In this document: piece by piece, positions 45,249-54,746 of the stretch | How the letters are laid out: every line of letters begins with the position of its first letter | How positions within the stretch are numbered: the first letter of the stretch is position 1 | Assembly: GCA_026914155.1 (NCBI GenBank) | Contig: JAPPGH010000024.1 | Coordinates: 124,001 to 188,000, forward strand | DNA from: Candidatus Palauibacter rhopaloidicola | GTDB lineage: Bacteria > Gemmatimonadota > Gemmatimonadetes > Palauibacterales > Palauibacteraceae | Direction of reading: 5' to 3' | Length of the DNA: 64,000 nucleotides | The notes under the pieces: model-generated | Told to the model about the DNA's origin: nothing | Database searches by the model: none | Seen by the model: the letters and a program-made list of their open reading frames with translations, nothing else | Made by a program: the position numbers and the translations under genes

Positions 45249-45640
45249 GCGCCGCTCGAACGCGGTGCGGTTTTGCGACGGGCGGCCATCCGCGTCCTCG
45301 TGGCGACGACGGTGCCCGCCGAGCCCGCCACGGCCGGGCCGAGCAGGAAGAGGAGCGCCAGGCCCCAGTGGCCGGAAGGAGGATCGGTCAGCGTCACCCA
45401 GACGCCGACGACACCCAGCAGAGCCAAGCTCCAGCCGGGGGCCAGCCCCCAGAGGAGGGGACGCGCGCCGCGGTGCCACCGCGCGAGGCCGAAGCCCGCG
45501 AAGAAGTACAGCACCCCCCCGAGCGCGATGAGCCCGGGACCGGGACCCACAGGCAAATCCCTGAACACGAGCGCCAGCCCCGCGAGGCCGGCGAGGAGGC
45601 AGACGATGACGGAAACCAGGAGCTTCAGTACGGCTCTCAT
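45203..45640 (-). CDS. Small integral membrane protein of unknown function
   Basis: 145 aa with four hydrophobic segments; strand opposite to neighbours. Confidence 0.5.
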   Translation of the reverse strand: MRAVLKLLVSVIVCLLAGLAGLALVFRDLPVGPGPGLIALGGVLYFFAGFGLARWHRGARPLLWGLAPGWSLALLGVVGVWVTLTDPPSGHWGLALLFLLGPAVAGSAGTVVATRTRMAARRKTAPRSSGAHGRTRGGRARRLSP

Positions 45641-46202
45641 GGCATGCGAAGATGCGGCGAGATCCGCGGTTTCTCAAACGATCCGGGCGCCGGCCCTTCG
45701 CCGCCGAACGGCCGCGGTCGGCGTCGTGCTCGCCGCCGTCGTCCACCTGTTCGGCGCCACCGGCGCGAAGGGCCAGGATGCGGACCTCGAGGAGCTGGCG
45801 TGGATCGCGGGCCACTGGGGCGGGGATGCCTTCGGAGGACAGATCGAGGAGGCGTGGTTCAGCCCCGCGGGGCGCTCGATGTCCGGCTCCTTCCGCCTCG
45901 TCCGCGACGGTCTCGCGATCATGTACGAACTTCTGCTGCTGGAGCAGGATGACGACGGCGAGATCTACTATCGGTTCAAGCACGTCGGGCGGGGCTGGGA
46001 GCCGTGGGAGGAGGCGCGACTCGAATACCGTCTCACGGCCCTGGAAGGCCGGAGGGCCACCTTCCGGAGCACGGCGGAGGCGCCACCGCCGAACGCGCCC
46101 TGGTGGTTCACGTACGAGAGCCCGACGGGCGCCGAATTGCTCGTCACTATTCATGGCAGCGGGGGTGGAGATCCGACGGTGCTGTCGATGACAAGGCGAT
46201 GA
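45639..46202 (+). CDS. DUF6265-like secreted protein
   Basis: LEELAWIAGHWGGDAFGGQIEEAWFSPAGRSMSGSFRLVRDG...YYRFKHVGRGWEPWEE. Confidence 0.75.
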   Translation: MACEDAARSAVSQTIRAPALRRRTAAVGVVLAAVVHLFGATGAKGQDADLEELAWIAGHWGGDAFGGQIEEAWFSPAGRSMSGSFRLVRDGLAIMYELLLLEQDDDGEIYYRFKHVGRGWEPWEEARLEYRLTALEGRRATFRSTAEAPPPNAPWWFTYESPTGAELLVTIHGSGGGDPTVLSMTRR

Positions 46203-46269
46203 GACCGTATCTTTCGGGCGACGGGAAGCGTTCATGGGGGAGAGAGCCGGACTCGACCGGGGGAGTCGT

Positions 46270-47091
46270 ATGAGTGTATTGGAGTCGGGACACAGAGGCG
46301 CCCGCTTGGCGGCGCTGACCCTCGTCGCGGCAGGCGTGCTGGCGGGTTCGCCGAGTTCGACCCGGGCGCAGGAAGAGGCGGACCGGGAGACGGCGGAGTT
46401 GATCGGGCAGGTGGTCAGCGCGTCGACGGGACTCCCGCTCGAAGGGGCCCGCGTGATCCTCCTGGGCTCCGGGTACGGGGCGATCACCGATGCCGAAGGC
46501 AACTTCCGGGTCCCCCAAACCTGGGCCGGTAGGGACTCGGTCGAAGTGCGGTACATCGGCTACGAGGCCGGCTACACCGTCATCGACCTCGAGCCGGACC
46601 AGACGACGCGCGTCACGCTGACCCTTTCGAGTACCGTCATCCGCATCGCGGATCTCACGGTGGAGGTACGGCAGACCCGCCGTGCGCGGCACCTGGAGGG
46701 CTTCCTGGAACGCTTGGAAAAGGGGTTCGGGACCTTCTTCACGCCGCGCGACATCATCAACCGTAACCCGCGCCTGCCGAGCGACCTCCTGCGCGGCCTG
46801 CCGAACGTCTCCGTGGGCCGGATCGAATACGGGAGAGCGGAGATCTTCCTTGGAGAAGGCGCCCGGCTCGGATGTCCACCGGCGCTTTACCTGGATGGGA
46901 TGTACCAGGCGGGGATGCAGTTCGACGATCTCGAGAAGGAGGTTCTCGGCGCGGTCGAGGTCTACAGGCGGGACGTCGAGACGCCGATGGAGTTCATGCG
47001 CACGGGCTCGACGTGCGGCGCGATCGTGGTCTGGACGCCGGACGGCGCGGGCTTCCTGGACTGGGCCGGGGAACTGCCCCCCTTCGACTAG
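46270..47091 (+). CDS. Barrel-less carboxypeptidase-regulatory-like + TonB plug-like domain protein (copy 1)
   Basis: Signal peptide; ELIGQVVSASTGLPLEGARVILLGSGYGAITDAEGNFRVP; plug-like PSDLLRGLPNVSVGR...ALYLDGM; ends without a beta-barrel. Confidence 0.8.
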   Translation: MSVLESGHRGARLAALTLVAAGVLAGSPSSTRAQEEADRETAELIGQVVSASTGLPLEGARVILLGSGYGAITDAEGNFRVPQTWAGRDSVEVRYIGYEAGYTVIDLEPDQTTRVTLTLSSTVIRIADLTVEVRQTRRARHLEGFLERLEKGFGTFFTPRDIINRNPRLPSDLLRGLPNVSVGRIEYGRAEIFLGEGARLGCPPALYLDGMYQAGMQFDDLEKEVLGAVEVYRRDVETPMEFMRTGSTCGAIVVWTPDGAGFLDWAGELPPFD

Positions 47092-47113
47092 CGGGACGTG
47101 AAAAAGCCCCGCG

Positions 47114-47536
47114 TCAGCCCCGCCCGCCCGCGGGCTCGCCGTTGAGGGTCAGTGTCCATTCGAGTTCCATGTCCTTCCGGAGCGAATGGTAGACGGAGCA
47201 GTAGCGTTCGAACGAGAGCATGACGGCCCGCCGGGCCTTGGCTTCGTCCACGTTGCCGGAGACATGAAAGTCGAACTGGAGACCCTTCACGTAGCGCGGC
47301 GCCGCTTCTGCTCTGCGCGCCCTCGCCCGGACCGAGAGTCCGGTGAGTTCCTGGCGCCCCTTCTCGAGGATGACCACCACGTCGATCGCGGCACAGGCGG
47401 CGACGGACTCCACCATCAGGGCGACCGGGCTCGGGGCGATCCCCTCGTCCCCGTCGATTCGCGTCTCGTGGTCGGCCCGGTCGGCGCTGAACTTGAGCCC
47501 GCCGTCCCACCGGACCTGGATTCCGTCCCTGTTCAT
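47114..47536 (-). CDS. OsmC family protein
   Basis: APSPVALMVESVAACAAIDVVVILEKGRQELTGLSVRARA ... SFERYCSVYHSL: OsmC Cys pair. Confidence 0.88.
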   Translation of the reverse strand: MNRDGIQVRWDGGLKFSADRADHETRIDGDEGIAPSPVALMVESVAACAAIDVVVILEKGRQELTGLSVRARARRAEAAPRYVKGLQFDFHVSGNVDEAKARRAVMLSFERYCSVYHSLRKDMELEWTLTLNGEPAGGRG

Positions 47537-47669
47537 CTCGATCTCCGTGGCTGGTGTCGGACTTCGGCAACATAGTACAACGCGGCCGGCGGTCCGTCGC
47601 GAAACGGGCAGCTGAACCGCTGAAACCGCCCCGGGATGGAGGGCGTACGGGCTTTTCGGGAGGTGCGAC

Positions 47670-47954
47670 ATGTTTGAGTTCATCGGGAATTTCCTCTGGC
47701 TCGCCATCGCCGGCGCCGCTTCGATCGGCGGCTTCGTGACCATGAAGAGGTTCGTACACAGACGATTGCGCTTCGTGGACGGCGTTCATCGGCGCGGTAT
47801 CCCGCTCCTGGCCGGGATCGCAGGCGGCGTCGTCGGATTGTTCGCCGCGGCCCTGCCGCTCGTCACTCCCCTCACGGCCGTTCTGTTCGGGATCGGGGTC
47901 GGTACCGGCGTGGCGGCGGGCCGAAGGGAGATCAAGCGCCTCCCGAGCCCTTGA
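47670..47954 (+). CDS. Small membrane protein of unknown function
   Basis: 94 aa with hydrophobic helices; stop overlaps start of the M20 peptidase. Confidence 0.55.
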   Translation: MFEFIGNFLWLAIAGAASIGGFVTMKRFVHRRLRFVDGVHRRGIPLLAGIAGGVVGLFAAALPLVTPLTAVLFGIGVGTGVAAGRREIKRLPSP

Positions 47955-49123
47955 CCTTCTCCGCAGACCTGCTGCGCCTCACAACCATCCTCACGGACTT
48001 CGTCGCCACGAACTCCGTGAATCCGACCCTCGTGGAGGGGGCGCCGGGCGAGACGGAGATGGCGGACCTCACGACCCGACACATGCGCGAGGCGGGTCTG
48101 GAGGTGGCGCGGTACGAGCCCGAGGCGGGCCGGCCGAGCGTCGTCGGGCGCCTCGCGGGGGCCGGGGGAGGGTCGGCGCTGATGCTGAACGCCCACTACG
48201 ACACGGTCGGCGTGGAGGGTATGGAGGCGCCGTTCTCGCCGAGCATACGGGACGGGCGGCTCTACGGACGGGGCGCCTACGACATGAAGGGGGCGCTGGC
48301 CGCCTGTATCGAGGCCGCCCGGCTCCTCCGCGAATCCGAACCGCGCCTTGCGGGCGACGTCCTCGTGGCCGCCGTGGCCGACGAGGAATACGCGAGCCTG
48401 GGCACCGCGGACCTGCTCGAACGGCGCGCACGCGGGGAACTGGCCTTCGACGCCGCGATCGTCACCGAGCCCACGTCGCTGGACCTGTGCGTGGCCCACC
48501 GCGGATTCACGTGGATCGAGATCGCGACGCGCGGACGCGCCGCCCACGGAAGCCGCTATCGGGAAGGGATCGATGCGAATCTGCGCATGGGACGCGTGCT
48601 GCAACGGCTGGAGACGTTCATAGAGGAACTCCAGGCCCGGCCGGGGCACCCGCTCCTCGGCCCCCCCTCGATGCACGCGGCGCTGCTGGAGGGCGGGAGC
48701 GGGATCAGCACCTACGCCCCGCGCTGCACGCTCAAGATCGAGCGGCGCACCGTGCCGCCCGAGACGCGGGAGTCCGTGGAAGAGGAGGTCGCGGCTCTGA
48801 TCGAGGATCTGCGGGCGGAGGACCCGGCTCTCGAAGTCGACTGGTCGACCTTTTTCCACCGCGAACCCTTCGAGACGACGCCGGAGGCGCCGGTCGCGGC
48901 CTGTGTATCGCGCGCCGCCCGTCGTGTTCTGGGGCAGGCGCCGGAGGTCATCGGGGACTCCCCGTGGATGGACTCCGCCCTGACGCAGGCGGCGGGCGTG
49001 GACAGCGTCGTGATCGGCCCGCACGGCGCGGGCGCGCACGCGGACGTCGAGTGGGTGGACCTCGAATCGTGCGCGAGGCTGGCCGAGATCCTCGCCGGGG
49101 CCGCTGCCGACTACTGCGGCTGA
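47951..49123 (+). CDS. M20 family metallopeptidase (ArgE/DapE-like)
   Basis: LMLNAHYDTVGV, YGRGAYDMKGALAACIEAARLL, AAVADEEYASLGTADL. Confidence 0.92.
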   Translation: MTFSADLLRLTTILTDFVATNSVNPTLVEGAPGETEMADLTTRHMREAGLEVARYEPEAGRPSVVGRLAGAGGGSALMLNAHYDTVGVEGMEAPFSPSIRDGRLYGRGAYDMKGALAACIEAARLLRESEPRLAGDVLVAAVADEEYASLGTADLLERRARGELAFDAAIVTEPTSLDLCVAHRGFTWIEIATRGRAAHGSRYREGIDANLRMGRVLQRLETFIEELQARPGHPLLGPPSMHAALLEGGSGISTYAPRCTLKIERRTVPPETRESVEEEVAALIEDLRAEDPALEVDWSTFFHREPFETTPEAPVAACVSRAARRVLGQAPEVIGDSPWMDSALTQAAGVDSVVIGPHGAGAHADVEWVDLESCARLAEILAGAAADYCG

Positions 49124-50040
49124 CCGGGGCCGCCGCCTCCTGCAGGGGCGCTGCCGGTCCACTCGAGGCTCCGGTCCCAGAGTTCCCGGGCGAGATCCTT
49201 GTCGTAGGCCTGTGCGGTGGCGGCGACCTCGGATTCCACCTTGAAGTAGCGCCCGGTCACCTCGTCGCGGGCGGGATCCGCGACGAGCCGCATCACGGCG
49301 TGGCCGCCGACCTCGGGTTTCGCCATCAGGCCCTTGGCCGCGTTCAGGAGCAGGCCGAGGGCGCTGCGGTTCTTCCGCCAGATCTGCGTGCGGAGGACGC
49401 CGGGGTGGACGGCGTTCGCGGTGATTCCGTGGGCGCCCCAGCGCCGCACGGATTCGAAGGTGAAGAGGGCGTTGGCCAGCTTCGTGTCGCCGTAGGCCTG
49501 GAAACCGCCCTTCCACGCATCGCCGCGGACGATGGACTCGAGGGCGGCGCGGCGCAGGTCCCCGTTGCGGTGGGCCTCGGAACTCACGTTGACGATCCGG
49601 CCCCGCCCGGCCGCGAGCGGTGCGAGGAGCCGGTGGCTGAGGAGGAAATGGCCGAGGTGGTTCGTCGCGAACGTGACCTCGAAGCCCTCGGGCGTGATCT
49701 GGCGCCGGTGGAGCCAGACGCCGGCGTTGTTCACCAGGATGTCGATCGCCGGGCAGCGGGCGGCCAGACGGTCGGCGAGGGCGCGGACATCGGCCTGGAG
49801 CGATAGGTCGGCGATTTCGAGGCGGACAGCCGCGCCCGCCGCCGCGCCCGCCTGCCGCGCGTCGGAGAGCGCCGGCTCCCCCCGCTCGCGGCTGCGGCAC
49901 ACCAGGGTTACGTCGGCGCCCACCCGCGCGAGGAGGTCGGCGGCGGACTTCCCGACGCCCGAGTTGGCCCCGGTGACGACCGCGACCTGCCCCTTGAGGC
50001 CGAGATCCGTCCCGTCCGTGGCATCCGTCATCGCCTCCAT
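49111..50040 (-). CDS. SDR family oxidoreductase
   Basis: GQVAVVTGANSGVGKSAADLLARVGADVTLVCR, NNAGVW, YGDTKLANALF. Confidence 0.92.
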   Translation of the reverse strand: MEAMTDATDGTDLGLKGQVAVVTGANSGVGKSAADLLARVGADVTLVCRSRERGEPALSDARQAGAAAGAAVRLEIADLSLQADVRALADRLAARCPAIDILVNNAGVWLHRRQITPEGFEVTFATNHLGHFLLSHRLLAPLAAGRGRIVNVSSEAHRNGDLRRAALESIVRGDAWKGGFQAYGDTKLANALFTFESVRRWGAHGITANAVHPGVLRTQIWRKNRSALGLLLNAAKGLMAKPEVGGHAVMRLVADPARDEVTGRYFKVESEVAATAQAYDKDLARELWDRSLEWTGSAPAGGGGPGQPQ

Positions 50041-52052
50041 CAGCGGGCCGGGAGGGCGAACGCCTGCAGCTTCGAGTCGACCTGCCCGTCGGCGGAGGTG
50101 GCGACGACGACGAACTGGCGCCCGGACCGGGTGCGGTACGTCATCGGGTTGCCGCGCCCCAGCCCTTCGCCCAGGTCCCCCCGCCACAGGGTGGTTCCAT
50201 CGCGGACATCCATGGCCTCGAGCCACGGAGTGCCGCCCGCCAGGAAGACGATCCCGCCCGCCGTCGCCAGCGGCCCCGATGTCGTGCCGTGGCTCTGCGG
50301 CGTGCCCCCCATGGGCGGGAGGTCGAGTCCAGCGAGCGCCGGGTGCTCGCGGATCGCGGAGTCGTCCCCGAACGGGCGCTGCCACAGGTGGTCGCCCGTG
50401 TTGAGGTCGATCGCCGTGATCGTGCCGTAGGGCGGCTTGACGATCGGGAGCCCGCCGGCCACCGAGAGGGTGCTCGCGAAGTTCGGGAGGTAGTCCGCGT
50501 CCCCCTCCCCCGGCTCCGCCTCGGCGACACGGGCCAGGAAGGGATCGTCATACGCCTTCACGAACATGTGGGCGCGCTCGGGATCGATGGCCGCGCCTCC
50601 CCACCCCGCCCCGCCGATAAGGCCCGGCATCATGATCGTCCCCTCGACGGAGGGCGGGGTGAAGATCGGCCCGGTCCGGTGGCGGCGGAACACCTCCAGC
50701 GCCTCCGCGCGCAGTGCGGGCGTGAAGTCGATGAGGTCGTCTTCGGTAATCCCCTGGCGGGAGAACGGCGCGGGCCGCGTCGGGAACGGCTGGGTCGGCC
50801 ACGGCACCTCGCCGGGCACCGTGCTCTCCGGCACCGCGCGCTCCTCGACCGGCCACACCGGCTCGCCGGTCTCGCGGTCCAGCACGTAGGTGAACGCCGT
50901 CTTCCCCACCGCCACGACCGCGTCGATTTCGCGCCCGTCCACATTGATCGTCACGAGGGCGGGGGGCGCGGGCAGGTCGTAGTCCCACAGGCCGTGGTGA
51001 ACGGTCTGGAAGTGCCACACGCGCTCGCCCGTCCGCGCGTCCAGGCACACGAGCGATTCGGCGAACAGGTTCTGCCCCCGCCGGTGCCCGCCGTAGAAAT
51101 CGTTGTTCGGGGTGGAGACGGGCAGGTACAGGAGTCCCCGCTCGGGGTCCAGCGAGAACGGCGCCCACACGTTCGCCGAGCCGGTGTAGGACCAGGACTC
51201 GTCCTCCCACGTCTCGACCCCGTACTCCCCTTCCTTGGGGATGGTGTGGAAGGTCCAGCGCAGTTCGCCGGTGCGCGCGTCGAACGCCTGCACGTCGCCG
51301 GGCGGGTTGTGGCGGTAGATCCGGTTGTCCGGGACGCCGCTGCCCACGATGACGATGTCCTCGTACACGACGGCGGGAGAAGTGTTGGAGATGTGAAGCC
51401 GGTTCGCGTCCCAGGCGAGCCCTTCCGTCAGGTCAACCTCGCCTCCCTCCCCGAAATCGGGAATCGGCTCGCCGGTGGCGGCGTCGAGCGCGATCAGGCG
51501 CCAGCGCGAGTTGAGGAAGATCCGGCGCTCGCTTCCGTCGCTCCACTGCGCGATGCCGCGGTGACAGAAGCGACAGCCGCGGTGGAGGTTCCCCCACTCC
51601 CACGCCTTGGGATCGTAGCTCCAGAACTCCTCTCCCGTCTCCGCGTTCAGCGCGACCACCCGGCTGTAGGGGGTCGATAGCCACATCGTGTCGTTGATGA
51701 CGATCGGCGTCACCTCGAACGCGCCCGGCGCCACACGTTCGCCCTGGATGGGGCTTGCCGCGTCCGGAATCGGTTCCTCTCCCGTCTCCCACACCCAGGC
51801 CGCCTCCAACTCCGCGACGTTGGAGCGGTCGATGTCCGTCAGAGAGGAATACTTGAGGCCGCCCGGGTCGCCGCCGTACACCGGCCAGTCATCGCCCGCG
51901 TACGCCGTCAGCGGCTGCGAACGTTCGCCGGACCCGGCGGCGGTCTCGTCGCCGCCGCAGCCCGAGAGCACGGCCCCGAGCGCGAGCGTCAGGCATAGCG
52001 CGATCCGGCGCGCGCGGACCGGAGTCACGGGCCCGCCGTCAGCCTTGGTCAT
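50040..52052 (-). CDS. PQQ-dependent dehydrogenase (quinoprotein) lipoprotein
   Basis: DDWPVYGGDPGGLKYSSLTDIDRSNVAELEAAWVW, repeated propeller blades GDHLWQRPFGD; CRFCHRG. Confidence 0.9.
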   Translation of the reverse strand: MTKADGGPVTPVRARRIALCLTLALGAVLSGCGGDETAAGSGERSQPLTAYAGDDWPVYGGDPGGLKYSSLTDIDRSNVAELEAAWVWETGEEPIPDAASPIQGERVAPGAFEVTPIVINDTMWLSTPYSRVVALNAETGEEFWSYDPKAWEWGNLHRGCRFCHRGIAQWSDGSERRIFLNSRWRLIALDAATGEPIPDFGEGGEVDLTEGLAWDANRLHISNTSPAVVYEDIVIVGSGVPDNRIYRHNPPGDVQAFDARTGELRWTFHTIPKEGEYGVETWEDESWSYTGSANVWAPFSLDPERGLLYLPVSTPNNDFYGGHRRGQNLFAESLVCLDARTGERVWHFQTVHHGLWDYDLPAPPALVTINVDGREIDAVVAVGKTAFTYVLDRETGEPVWPVEERAVPESTVPGEVPWPTQPFPTRPAPFSRQGITEDDLIDFTPALRAEALEVFRRHRTGPIFTPPSVEGTIMMPGLIGGAGWGGAAIDPERAHMFVKAYDDPFLARVAEAEPGEGDADYLPNFASTLSVAGGLPIVKPPYGTITAIDLNTGDHLWQRPFGDDSAIREHPALAGLDLPPMGGTPQSHGTTSGPLATAGGIVFLAGGTPWLEAMDVRDGTTLWRGDLGEGLGRGNPMTYRTRSGRQFVVVATSADGQVDSKLQAFALPAR

Positions 52053-52533
52053 CGACCGCCGCGATCACCTTGACCTCGATCAGGACGCCCGGACTGTAGA
52101 GTTCGGTCACCCCCACCGCGGTCCAGGATGGAAGCTCGGGAAGGAACTCGTCCTTGACCTCGATGAAGGTGTCGATGTGGGCGTGCATGTCGAGGTGATA
52201 GGTGGTGATGTCGATCACCCGCTCGAGGCTCGACCCGGCCTCCTCGAGAACCTGGCCGATGCGGCGGAACGCGTTGCGAAACTGGGTGGCGGGATCGGGA
52301 TCGCGGTTCACGACACCTGCGAGGAATACGAGATCTCCCACCCGCACCGCATCCGAGTACAGGCCGTGCTCCGGAGGCGGGTCGGGAAAGCGCTCCTGCG
52401 CGGCGGCGGGCGCCGCACTCAGCGCCGGAAGCAAGGCGGCCAGGAGCAAGGCAACCGGCAGCGGCGCGGCCGGCGGCAAGGCGACCGGCATGATGAGGGC
52501 GGTGCGGCGGGTGGCGAAGGGTAGTCGGGGCAT
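52039..52533 (-). CDS. Exported RidA family protein
   Basis: Ala/Leu-rich signal peptide; YSDAVRVGDLVFLAGVVNRDP...QVLEEAGSSLERVIDITTYHLDM...WTAVGVTELYSPGVLIEVKVIAAV. Confidence 0.87.
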   Translation of the reverse strand: MPRLPFATRRTALIMPVALPPAAPLPVALLLAALLPALSAAPAAAQERFPDPPPEHGLYSDAVRVGDLVFLAGVVNRDPDPATQFRNAFRRIGQVLEEAGSSLERVIDITTYHLDMHAHIDTFIEVKDEFLPELPSWTAVGVTELYSPGVLIEVKVIAAVDDQG

Positions 52534-52664
52534 GCGTCCTCCGGAATGTCGTCGGCAAACGAATCGCAGGGGCGGGAATCTGGGGAGCGCGACCGGATGC
52601 GGCGAGTCCGCCGCCGTCCGCGGCGTTCGGTCAGTCCCGGCGTTCGGTCTTTCCCGGGGTCAGG

Positions 52665-53498
52665 TCAGTCTCCGGCGATGAGTCCCGGGTTGTGCCGGCG
52701 GGCATAGTCCACGCAGGCCTCCCAGTCCGCTTCGTAGAAGGCCCGGGCGCGCGCGAGCTGCTCTCCGGTGAGGAGCGGGTCGGAACCAAGGAACTGCGCC
52801 GGCGCCACTCGTCCGAGCGCCACGCCGGCGTGCCAGGCGAGCCGTCGACCCCGGACGCGGAGCCACCGGAGGGCGGCGGGCCCGGGTTCTTCGCGCTGCT
52901 TCACCGGCCAGCGCCGGCCCACCTCGCGCAGGAATCGGTACTGCCGGTCGCGATAGGACCGGTTCGACGGGCGGAACGAGATCCGGGCCTCGTCATACGA
53001 CGCGCCCACGTAGTCGGCGATGGTCTGGACGAACCCCCGGGGATCTTCGATGAGTTGGTCGAAGAAGAGGACGAGGGGCCGATGCTCGAAGTGATCCTCG
53101 AGCACGCGGATGCGCTTGCGGAAGAGTGCCGAGGACCGGGGCCGGACGCCCTCGTCGCGCTCGAAGTCGATGAAGGCCTCGAACGGGACGTAGCGCAGTT
53201 CCTTGATCTCCCGGAGATACACCGACCGCAGCCACTCATCGTGGCGGCGCAGGACCAGGATCGGCCGGGCCGCCGGCGCCGCGCGCGCGAACCACTCCAC
53301 CGCGGGCGTCAACTCGCGGTAGCCGAGCTGCCGGGACACGAGAACGGGAAGATCTCCCCCTCGCCGCACCACGTTCGCGCTCTGCCGAAACCGGGTGCGC
53401 GGCACGTAACGCACGCCCCGGAAGTGCGGAAACACCCGTTCCTGCAGCCAGCGCGACGCCGCCCGCCCCGCCCCCACGTGGAAAAAGACCTCCGGCAT
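52665..53498 (-). CDS. Sulfotransferase-like protein
   Basis: MPEVFFHVGAGRAASRWLQERVFPHFRGVRYV (PAPS-loop-like), ILVLRRHDEWLRSVYLR, RPLVLFFDQLIEDPRGFVQTIADYVG. Confidence 0.75.
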   Translation of the reverse strand: MPEVFFHVGAGRAASRWLQERVFPHFRGVRYVPRTRFRQSANVVRRGGDLPVLVSRQLGYRELTPAVEWFARAAPAARPILVLRRHDEWLRSVYLREIKELRYVPFEAFIDFERDEGVRPRSSALFRKRIRVLEDHFEHRPLVLFFDQLIEDPRGFVQTIADYVGASYDEARISFRPSNRSYRDRQYRFLREVGRRWPVKQREEPGPAALRWLRVRGRRLAWHAGVALGRVAPAQFLGSDPLLTGEQLARARAFYEADWEACVDYARRHNPGLIAGD

Positions 53499-53655
53499 CG
53501 GCTGCACTACCCGGAGCGGCGCGTCTTGAGCGCTGCGGCGTGTGAGGCTTTCATGGGTCGAACCTCGGCGTCGGGCGTCGGAGCCATGTGACGCCGCAAC
53601 TGATTCCGGCGTCTTCCGGACAGCATCCGGGAACCTAGTGTCGGGAGTGACGGAC

Positions 53656-54744
53656 ATGCATCACGGACGAGCGTTGGCGCTGGCCGTTCTGGTCGCGCTG
53701 CAACCGGTTGTCGTTCCCCTCGGTGTGGAGGGCCAGTCGATGGACGACTGCGACGGCCGGGCCTCCCTCCGGGTCTCGGTCGTGGACGAGTCCGGCTTCA
53801 TTCCGATCCCCGGAGCCACCGTGGTCCTGCGCTGGACGGACGCGGTGCGGCGACCGGTGCGGGAAAGCGCCGGCACGGACGGACAATTGCTTCTCTGCGC
53901 TCCGCGGGACGCGGGCGAGGCCACGCTCTGGGCCGAGTTCGGAGACGCATCCAGCCAGGAAGCCGTCGTGGCGCTCGAAGCGGGGATGCCGCACGACGTG
54001 GAGCTTCGGCTCCTGCTCTCGGAGGCCGGCACCGGACGGCTCGTGGGCCTTGTCCGCGACGCCGCTACGGAGGATCCCGTGGCCGCGGCGGCCGTGTCCA
54101 TCCTCGGCAACGCCGGCGAAGTCTCGAGCAATCGGCGGGGCCGCTTCGTCCTCACCGGCGTCCCCGTCGGCCGGCGCGAGATCGCCGTGCGCCACATCGG
54201 GTATGCGCCTTTCCGCCATTCGGTCGCGGTGGCCCGCGGTCACACGACCGAAATCGAGATCGGTCTCGTCCCGGAACCGGTGGAGTTGGAGCCGCTGGTC
54301 GCGACCGTCGTGCGGTCTCGCCGACTGGAAACCCAGGGCTTCTACGAGAGAAAATACTGGGGCGAACTGGTCGCAGGCGGCACGTTCTTCACGGCCGAGG
54401 ACATCGAGCGCCGAAGTCCCCTCCGGATCACGCAGATGGTCGCCGATATCCCGGGCATCCGACTCCGGAACTGCGGCGTGCGGCAGAACAGCTGCAGGCT
54501 GTACAACACCCGGATATCGGATATCTCTTCGACCGATGGCTGCCTGATGAACATCTACCTGGACGGCAGCCTCATCGTGCGCAGGGGTCGGATCGGGGGC
54601 GGTGACGTACCGAACATCAACGATTTCGTTCTTCCGATCGAGATCGCGGGCGTCGAAGTGTACCTGGGCCCCTCCGAGCTGCCGGCGGAGTTCGCCGGGC
54701 TGGAATCCCGCTGCGGCGTCGTCGTGATCTGGACGAAGTCGTGA
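53656..54744 (+). CDS. Barrel-less carboxypeptidase-regulatory-like + TonB plug-like domain protein (copy 2)
   Basis: TGRLVGLVRDAATEDPVAAAAVSILGNAGEVSSNRRGRFVLTGVPVG; RITQMVADIPGIRLRNCG; CLMNIYLDGS ... SRCGVVVIWTKS. Confidence 0.8.
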   Translation: MHHGRALALAVLVALQPVVVPLGVEGQSMDDCDGRASLRVSVVDESGFIPIPGATVVLRWTDAVRRPVRESAGTDGQLLLCAPRDAGEATLWAEFGDASSQEAVVALEAGMPHDVELRLLLSEAGTGRLVGLVRDAATEDPVAAAAVSILGNAGEVSSNRRGRFVLTGVPVGRREIAVRHIGYAPFRHSVAVARGHTTEIEIGLVPEPVELEPLVATVVRSRRLETQGFYERKYWGELVAGGTFFTAEDIERRSPLRITQMVADIPGIRLRNCGVRQNSCRLYNTRISDISSTDGCLMNIYLDGSLIVRRGRIGGGDVPNINDFVLPIEIAGVEVYLGPSELPAEFAGLESRCGVVVIWTKS

Positions 54745-54746
54745 GC

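Noticed and set aside
45638-45641. Overlapping divergent start codons (CATG) for the membrane protein and the DUF6265-like gene
   Set aside because: Leaves no room for leaders on either side, so one of the starts is probably mis-assigned. Not treated as a real regulatory overlap.
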